64,000 nt of DNA, from assembly GCF_030272615.1 (NCBI RefSeq), contig NC_081408.1:308143950-308207949 (forward strand). Reading direction: 5' to 3'. Within the stretch, counting starts at the first letter, position 1; each line of letters opens with the position of its first letter. Below the pieces are notes generated by a model that was given only the letters and a program-made list of their open reading frames with translations, made no database searches and was not told the DNA's origin. A program made the position numbers and the translations under genes. Positions 57,236 to 64,000 of the stretch are shown in pieces. The stretch comes from Cryptomeria japonica. Taxonomy: Eukaryota; Streptophyta; Pinopsida; Cupressales; Cupressaceae.

Positions 57236-57929
57236 CCTCCTCGACTTGTCTTTTATTTCATGCATGATAGACTTATCTAGACTCATTTGTGATGTTTTAG
57301 ATTATGATTATGACTCTATTTATGTTTCAGATGTTTATGAAGATGCTAGACACTATATGAACATATGCTACTTGATGATCTATGTGGTTGATGATATTTT
57401 CTATTTATGATCATGCTATATAATGGACATATGTTGATGAATCCTATATTTTTTTCTATGTTGAATGCATTATATTGATGATGGATTTGATGGCATTTTG
57501 GTTATACTAACTCAGTTTCATGATTATATGTGATGATTGGCATTATGATGTATTTGTGCGTTCTATGACTATCTTTGTGATAGGGATGATGTCACATCAC
57601 TCATTGCGAGCATGATGTGGCATTGTGATTCTCTATCACTTGCTTGTCTATGATATATTTGTATATGTTGTACCATGGCTTTATGGATGCAATATTTGCA
57701 GGTACCAGACATCAACTCCACCTGGCTTCACAGGTCTAAGCGTGTCTTTAAATCCCAATGGCAAGTTGTTTGAGATGACATGAGTTCCCTTCATATACTC
57801 TAGGCTTAATGTGTCTACCTTGGGTTGTTTGTTGCCTTGGAAATATTTTCCATGTTGTCAGTGAGTTATGATCTTTGGTGGTATGTGAGTATGTATTTAT
57901 ATATATTTATGTATGATCCTCCTGATGCA
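57236..57929. other. Unassigned DNA between G3 and C3
   Basis: About 700 bp. The place is where the rest of the G3 LTR and the first 950 bp of the C3 LTR should be. No similarity to either, no gene. Probably filler or another element's remnant at a deletion junction. Confidence 0.4.
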
Positions 57930-58280
57930 ATCTAAATGTTTCTGTAAGGTAGTTAGACTTCCCCACGGTTGTAGCCCTTCTTGTTTTGTGATTTGAGTAG
58001 TGAGCTCTAGGCAGTGTGCCTGAATGCATATGCATTCCCCATTGTAATATTTTCACTTACTCCTAACAGGGTATTATCTCATTGTGGGTAGGTTCCCATC
58101 GTGTTTTTTCCCTTAACTGGGTTTCCTACGTCAAAAATCTTGGTGTTATGTGTTATTGATGTGGTGTTGATTTATGCTTTTACTGTTCATTATCATATCT
58201 CAATTTAAGTTTGAGCTGTGTAGAGTTTGAGAGCAAACTAATTCACTCCCTCCTCTTAGTTTGTTGCATTGTTGCCAACA
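57930..58280 (+). repeat. C3 5' LTR, 5'-truncated
   Basis: Only the last 350 bp of about 1.3 kb is left: TGAGCTCTAGGCAGTG near 58,000, perfect palindrome 58,022-58,037, end TTGCCAACA. The promoter half is missing, so this copy could not be transcribed from its own LTR. Confidence 0.85.
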
Positions 58281-58282
58281 AT

Positions 58283-58294
58283 TGGTATCAAAGC
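58283..58294 (+). other. C3 primer-binding site (initiator Met tRNA type)
   Basis: TGGTATCAAAGC two bases after the LTR, same as C2. Confidence 0.92.
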
Positions 58295-58336
58295 TAGATC
58301 CTCCGGAAGAAGCTTGACTACTTGAGAATATCCAAG

Positions 58337-59221
58337 ATGACAACCTTTGCTTTTAAGAAGGATAGTTTGAGATTTGATGGAATAAATTACACTCTCTGGA
58401 AGAACCAGATGGAATTCCATTTGAGATGCATCGATGAAGACTATTGGAAGATTAATAAGAATGTGTATAATGCTTAGAATGGTCCTACAACTCTGGATGA
58501 GATAAAGGAACTTGAATTTAATATTAGAGCTAAGGAAGCATTGGTGAGTGCCTTGTCTAATTCTAAGATGACTAATGTGATGGATTTGTAGACTGCTCAT
58601 GAGATCTAGAAGAAGATGAAAACTTTGTATGAAGGTGATAACCATGTTGAAGTTGCTAAGTTGTAGAGCTTGAAGGAAAAGTATGAGATGATGAAGATGG
58701 GCGAATATGAGAGCATTACCTCCTTTATGCAGAAAGTGAATGAGCTTGTATTGAACATCAGATGTATCAGTGAAGTATTGGAATAATATGAGATTGTTGC
58801 TAAGGTGTTGAGATCCTTTCCTCCTGCTTACAAGTATAAGGCTGATGCTATTAAGGAGATCTAGACTATGACAAATGTAATTAGAGACATACTGATTGGA
58901 AATCTTTCTCCTTTTGAGTTGAGCAAATTTGGTGAAGCCCCTCCTAAATTTGAATTTGCATTCAAAGCTACTGTATTTGGGAAGCAAATATATGATCCGG
59001 GAGAAAGTTCTATAAGGGTATCTAGATATAAGAAGGAGATGAGAGATATTGAAGAAGACAAAAGAGAGCTTGAAGCCCTGATTGCTAGAAGATTGCCTAA
59101 AGGTGTTGGTAAGTATGAAGGAACGTTGCCTCTTAAATGTTTTTCATGCGATAAGATAGGACATTTTTGCTCAAGGTGTTCGGAAAGAGTTTCTAAGAAG
59201 CCATTAAATCCATATGTCTAA
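58337..59221 (+). pseudogene. C3 gag
   Basis: One frame of 295 codons from ATG 58,337. N-terminus FAFKKDSLRFDGINYTLWKN is the Copia gag start (UBN2-type FDG-NY-W). The CCHC knuckle CFSCDKIGHFCSRC sits at 59,138-59,179 after RRLPKGVGKYEGTLPLK. Stops near 58,478, 58,589, 58,607, 58,664, 58,784 and 58,862 are TAG or TAA in places suited to Gln or Trp; the TAA at 59,219 is probably also mutational, since C1 reads on into protease. Start ATG lies 42 bases after the primer site. No frameshift until about 59,225. Confidence 0.88.
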
Positions 59222-60640
59222 ATATCAAAAGAAGTGTTATTTTGTTGCTGATGAAGGTGTGACAGATGATGAGTTTGAGAAAGGAAATTCAAGAGACGAT
59301 TAGGTTTTCATTTCTATCAAGTAAGATGATATGATGACAGCTGATTCTACTAGCTACATTATTGAAGAGAAAACCTTGGTTGCTAAAGTTGAAGAAAAAG
59401 ATGAATGGGCTATTGATAGTGGTTTCTCTCATCATATGACAAGTGATAAGAGTAAGTTTGTGAGTATGAAAAAGTATGATGGTGGTGTAGTAAGATTTGG
59501 AGATGACAAAACTAGTATAATCTGTGGTAGAGATTCTATTTCTCTTGATGGTAATCATAACACTATTGATGTCTTATATATTGAAAGTCTAAAGCATAAT
59601 CTTTTGAGTGTTGGATAGATAGTTTATAAGGGTTATGATTTGTAATTCAAGAATGGAAAATGTAAGATCTTGAGTAGCTAAAGAATAGAGATTGCATCAG
59701 GTACAAAGACCAAAGGTAATATCTTTCACTTGAATGCTAGTGGTAAAAGTTGCTTGATCACTCAGATTGATGAAAGTTAGTTATGGAATATAAGGATGTG
59801 TCATGTGAATTTTGACTGCATGGTTAAGATAAGTTCTACTCAAGTAGTGAGAGATCTACCTAAGATTTTAAAGCCTTCTAATCCGGTATGTAAGGAATGT
59901 CATTTAGGGAAGCAAACAAGAGTTTCTTTCAAAAGAAAATAGTATACTTCTAATGGGATATTGGATCTTGTGCATACTTATTTATGTGGTCCTTCTAGAG
60001 TGAGAAGCTTGCGGGGTGACAAGTATTTCATGTTGTCGATTGATGACTATTCAAGGATGATGTGGGTTACTTTCTTAAGGGAGAAGTCTGAAGCCTTGGA
60101 GAAGTTAAATATTTTCAAATCTATGGTTGAGATAGAGACTGGTTTGAAGTTGAAGTGCCTGAGATCTGACATAGGTGGTGAATTTACTTCCAATTAGTTC
60201 AATTTTTTTTGTGAAGAGCATGGGGTGAAGAGACAGTTATCTGCTCCGCAGACCCCTCAACAAAATGGTGTTGTGGAAAGGAAGAAGAGGACAATTTAGG
60301 AACCTACTAGAACCATGATGATTGAAGGAATTTTTTTTCATAGCTATTGGAGATAAGCTATGAGTACTGCAGTGTATACCTTTAAGTGGGTGCATATCAA
60401 ATGTGATATTGGTAAGACTCCTTATGAGCTATAGTTTGGTCATGCTCCTACAATTAGATATTTTAGAATTTTTGGTAGTAAATGATATATCAGAAGAGAT
60501 GAAGATCTAGGGAAGTTTGATTCTAGAAGTGATGAAGGAATCTTTCTTGGTTAATCTACTAAGAGTAAGGCCTACCAGTGTTATAATAAGAGATTGAGAA
60601 AGATATTTGAGAGTGCTAATGTGAAGTTTGATAAAGGAAA
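59222..60640 (+). pseudogene. C3 protease and integrase (broken)
   Basis: Protease core EWAIDSGFSHHMTSDKSKFV at about 59,403, with intact D-S-G. Integrase: LWNIRMCHVNFD (first finger His replaced by Asn) and VCKECHLGKQTR, then VHTYLCGP where the first catalytic Asp is now Tyr, DDYSRMMWVTFLREKSEALE, RSDIGGEFTS (second Asp) and NGVVERKK (Glu, about 60,273). Many stops match sense codons in C1: TAG near 59,778 (Trp in C1), TAG near 60,297 (Gln), TAG near 60,434 (Trp), TGA near 60,484 (Cys). Dead copy. Confidence 0.88.
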
Positions 60641-62824
60641 TGAGAGACAAATCAGATCTTGCAGATATGATTCATATGATTAGGATGTCAATGCAAATAA
60701 AGGAAAGCAAGTGCAAACCCAGAATCAAGTGCATATTATTTCGGAAAAGCTTGAGAATGAAGATGGTGCAAGTACTAGTGCAGAAGAAAAAGGTCAAGAG
60801 TCTAGAAATCATGAAAATTCTAAGACTCCCAGGTATGTAATGTTAAATCATTCAGAGAATGAGATCATAGGTGATAAGAATAGAGGTGTGATGACCAAGA
60901 AAATAATTGTTGAAGAGTATTGCTTGATTTCTAAGATTGAGCCTAAAGATATTGATGAAGCTTGTAGATGAAAAATGCGTTAAAAAAATGGAAGAAGAGT
61001 TGAATCAGATTGAGAATAATAATACATGGATTCTTATTCCTAGACCTAAGGATAAAAAAATTGGAACTAAATGGGTGTTTCAGAATAGATTGAATGAGCA
61101 AGGTGAAGTTGTTAGGAATAAAGAAAGACTTGTTTGTAAGGGTTATTCTCATATGGAAGGTATTGATTTTGAGGAGACTTTTGCTCCGGTAGCTAGAATT
61201 GAAGCTATTAGATTATTTCTTGCTTATGCTGATTACAAAGATTTCAAGGTTTATCAAATGGATGTCAAGTCAACCTTTCTTAATGGTGAGTTGGAAGAAG
61301 AGGTCTATATTGAGGAACTAGATGATTTTTCAGTTGACAGATCAAAAAGATATGGTTTGCAGGCTGAAGAAAGCACTGTATGGATTGAAGCAAGTTCCAA
61401 GAGCTTGGTATGCCCGATTAGATAAATATTTGATGAAGCTTGAACTCAATAAAGGTACTGCTGATAGTAATCTGTACTTCAAGATTGATAATGATAACAT
61501 CTTAATTGTTTTGATTAATTAAAAATAGGTTTTTGAAAGGAACCCAGAACCTTGCTACATAGCAAAAGAAAGATAAAGCATAAAAGAGGCATAAAACAAT
61601 AGTGCACGATCACCCACACATAGAATAGTTCCCAGTCAAAACAAAAAGGGAACACAAGACAAAGGAAGAAACACTAGACAACCAAAGGAAATCACAAAGA
61701 CAACACAGAGACAACACAAGGATAGCTAAATGTTTCTCATGAGTTCTTCAACATGAACCACCATCTGCTTCATATTGATCACAAAATCTTTCATTTCTTC
61801 CAACTCTTTTTCTTTGATATCAACTTGTTTCTGAGTGTTGGCCCTTGATAACATCTTAATTGTTGAATTTTTTGTTGATGACATTATTTTTGGTGGAAAT
61901 GATGGTTTGTACAAGAATTTTGCTGATGATATGCAAAATGAGTTTGAGATGTCTATGATTGGTCAGATGAAATTCTTTTTGAGATTGCAAATTACTCTGT
62001 TGGATAAAGGTATTTTCATATCTCAGTCTAAATATGGGAAGGAATTGTTGAAGAAGTTTGGTTTAGATGATGCAAAGCCCATTGGTACACCTATGGTAAC
62101 TGGATGTAAGTTGACAAAGGATGATGATTCTCCGAAAGAAAATCAGACTAGATACAGATCTCTGATTGGTGGTTTGTTGTATCTTACTCAAACTATACTT
62201 GATATCACAAATGTTGTATGTCTTGTTGTTAGATTTCAAGACGATCCTAATAAATCTCATGTAGTTGTTGTGAAAATAATTTTTAGATATTTAAAAGGGA
62301 AAATTGATTTTGGTTTGTGATATCCTAGAGATGATGATTTGACTTTGAGTGGTTTTACTGATGTTGATTGGGTAGGTGATGTTGATGACAAAAAAAGTAC
62401 TAGTGGTGGTGCATTTTTCTTGGGTAAGAGATTGGTTTCATGGATGATTAAGAAGTAGAATGCTATATCTTTCTCTATTGCAAAAGTTGAATACATTGTT
62501 GCTTCTAGCAATTGTACTTAGGTGATTTGGATTAAGTAGATGTTGAAGGATATCAGAGTTATTTTTTATGAGCCTACTGCTATATACTGTGAGAATTCAA
62601 GTGCTATAAACATTTCTAAGAATCTGGTGTTGTATTCAAAGACTAAGCAAATATCAGTCAAGTTTCATTTATTGAGAGAGAAGGTGAATGAGAAGGAAGG
62701 CATATTGGAGTATGTATCTACAAAGGAACAAATTGTAGATATCTTTACAAAGCCTTTGCCTAAACATACATTTGATTGTCTCAGAGAGAAGCTAGGGGTA
62801 ATTTCCCCTCTTGATGAGAACTAA
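60641..62824 (+). pseudogene. C3 reverse transcriptase and RNase H, with insertion
   Basis: [22 protein letters not shown] near 61,055, [58 protein letters not shown] (frame shifted near 61,310), then an interruption at 61,511-61,845, and the catalytic FVDD at 61,871-61,882 on the far side. RNase H: a block with Asp changed (FTDVDW), SSAINISKNLVLYSK, and the C-terminal EYVSTKEQIVDIFTKPLPKH, ending SPLDEN with TAA at 62,822. The insert separates RT fingers from the active-site block, so it came after the element stopped needing RT or it killed it. Confidence 0.88.
61511..61845 (-). mobile_element. 335-bp insertion in the C3 RT gene, 19-bp target duplication
   Basis: TGATAACATCTTAATTGTT is present at 61,492-61,510 and again at 61,846-61,864, and the RT frame is whole if one copy plus 335 bp is removed. 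Read on the minus strand the insert begins with about 39 codons of a charged, coiled-coil-like peptide (VDIKEKELEEMKDFVINMKQ) ending at a stop near 61,726, then about 215 bp of T-rich non-coding sequence. That looks like the 3' end of a transcript. No long A tail is left at 61,511. A duplication this long fits LINE-type retroposition and not LTR integrase or most DNA transposons. Source gene not recognised. Confidence 0.8.
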
Positions 62825-63175
62825 GATGCATGAAGTTGCATTAGTCTAGTGAACTTCACAGAGATATCTTGTGATCTAGATTGATGAGTTAGGCTGCTAC
62901 TCAAGGGGAGTAGTCAATGTTTGAACCACACACTTGTTCATATGTTCAGATTTGTGTGTTTACATAAGGGGGAGAGATTACCTTCTAAGTGTGAGAGAAT
63001 AATGATTTGTATGTGCCTTTTGCATTGATGTCAAAGGAAGAGAGAAGCATGTGAAAAACTGCTATATCATGTGGTGATCTCAAGGGGAGATTGCTGAGAG
63101 TTATGGGAGATTGTTGGTTGTTGATTTATTTCTATTCATTGATTTTTTTTCACATTCATATGTTTCCATCAATGC
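62825..63175 (+). other. C3 3' untranslated region
   Basis: 350 bp with several AAGGGGGAGAGA-like purine tracts (near 62,967, 63,035 and 63,081). Same layout as C1. Confidence 0.6.
62897..62913 (+). other. Conserved small hairpin after pol (C3 copy)
   Basis: CTACTC-AAGGG-GAGTAG, perfect 6-bp stem, 73 bases after the stop. Counterpart of 19,325-19,343. Confidence 0.8.
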
Positions 63176-63176
63176 C

Positions 63177-63187
63177 AAAGGGGGAGA
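63177..63187 (+). other. C3 polypurine tract
   Basis: AAAGGGGGAGA directly before the LTR start at 63,189. Confidence 0.9.
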
Positions 63188-63188
63188 T

Positions 63189-64000
63189 TGTTGGAAACTA
63201 CTGAAAAGTTTGCTGGAATGATGTGTTGTCATTGATGTCAACATATTCTTCTGTGTATTTCAAAGTTGCAGTCAGATTGGATGAGTTAGTTTGGTAAGTG
63301 TGTTGTAGTTGAGCTGTTGCAGTTTAATGGGTTTAGAGATACTTATCTCTAGGTGATTCAACAAAAGTTTTAGTGGTCCACATGATATTTTGATAAAGTT
63401 GTGTGATCCGATATTGAGGTTGGTTTTTCACATGTTCGTGTTATTTGGTATTCTAAATTGTGCCCGCATTGCTCCAAAATTGCAATATCTTGGTTGCGGA
63501 TTTGGCAAAGTGTTTGGAACGTTCATATGCTTCCTCAATTTAGATTTTTCATGATTTGAAGGTCCACAAGTGAATCTTTCAGTTTGATAGTTAGTTCAGT
63601 GTATGTTCTTGAGGTTTGGTATAATGATGATGAAGATTCTTGTAAGTGGTTATGTTGTGGTTGTTTCTGTGGTGATACACATTGCTTGTGGATGTTTATA
63701 TATCATGTTCTATCCATGTTGATGGTCCACATTGATCCTTGTGCATGTTATTGATCATTTTCTTGATCTGGTGGTGTTCTTCATGTTATGCGACATTCAT
63801 GATGATTGTAGTGTGTTGCGGATGTTCGAGGTGTAATTCTTGGAAGCATTTCTTGTGTGCGTTGTTGGTTTAGGTCCAGACTATGTCTTAGCCAACATTG
63901 TTTTGGTCTACATGTATTATTGTAGTGTGTGAGGTTATTGTTTTCTAATTTGTCTTAAGGGTTTAACCGACATTGAAATATAGGTTGATGATTTGTATAA
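63189..64000 (+). repeat. C3 3' LTR, cut by window end
   Basis: TGTTGGAAACTAC onward, aligned with S3 and the C1 LTRs, ending at the TATA box (TGTATAA at 63,994-64,000). The remaining 500 bp or so lies outside. Confidence 0.9.

Larger units (their letters stand above)
57930..64000 (+). mobile_element. C3: Ty1/copia element, close kin of C1, cut at both ends
   Basis: Truncated 5' LTR (57,930-58,280), Met-tRNA primer site, gag, protease, integrase, RT (with a 335-bp insert), RNase H to 62,824, 3' untranslated region with hairpin, polypurine tract and 3' LTR running off the window at 64,000. Proteins align with C1 over their whole shared length. All genes have stops and some frameshifts. Confidence 0.92.

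Noticed and set aside
58256-58987. 243-codon minus-strand frame
   Set aside because: It is antisense to the C3 gag, whose plus-strand motifs (FDG-NY-W start, zinc knuckle just beyond) are clear. No motif on the minus strand.
1-64000. Host protein-coding genes, tRNA or rRNA genes
   Set aside because: I looked for non-retroelement frames of good length and for tRNA-like or rRNA-like stretches and found none that I could support; every long frame belongs to a retroelement or is a shadow of one.

Overview
This window is a plant intergenic stretch made almost entirely of old LTR retrotransposons. I found no host gene, tRNA, rRNA or CRISPR array. Copia and Ty3/gypsy polyproteins, Met- and Trp-tRNA primer sites, kilobase LTRs and very old nested insertions indicate a large-genome land plant. 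A conifer or other gymnosperm is my guess, but nothing here fixes the species. Element labels (C1-C3 Copia-like, G1-G4 gypsy-like, S1-S3 solo LTRs) are mine.

Left block (1-20,892): a three-level nest. Outer Copia C1 (LTR 1-1,327; LTR 19,560-20,892) was split inside its protease codons by gypsy-type G1 (1,805-16,255; target duplication GGAAT). The 3' LTR of G1 was in turn split by C2 (8,239-15,649; target duplication AGGTA). C1 reads straight across the G1 junction once G1 is removed. C2 has no pol: it carries a gag-like gene with four zinc-knuckle motifs and a separate ORF of about 1,030 codons that I do not recognise.

Middle block (20,893-48,090): decayed unassigned DNA, a minus-strand gypsy solo LTR (S1, 21,997-23,316), and a very long minus-strand gypsy element G2 (24,505-43,846; target duplication TTGGT). 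G2 has gag, protease, RT with YVDD, a second RNase H and integrase, the layout of the Tat/Ogre branch. A solo Copia LTR (S2, target duplication CAGTG) sits in its 3' region, and its leader holds two 22-bp repeat arrays plus a 66-bp repeat. A Copia solo LTR (S3) lies at 45,451-46,752 in unassigned DNA.

Right block (48,091-64,000): gypsy-type G3, a relative of G1 and also without pol, contains a second non-autonomous element G4 (51,386-54,922) that encodes only gag and protease in one frame. The end of G3 is truncated. After about 700 unexplained bases comes Copia C3 (57,930-64,000), close kin of C1, whose RT gene carries a 335-bp insertion flanked by a 19-bp duplication.

Working logic: C1, C3 and G2 are of the autonomous type and related elements could have supplied reverse transcriptase and integrase. 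G1, G3, C2 and G4 keep LTRs, primer sites and long gag-like ORFs but no pol, so they would have depended on such helpers. All are now dead. Most of their in-frame stops are TAG, TAA or TGA where Gln, Trp or Arg codons are expected, which fits C-to-T decay of methylated DNA.
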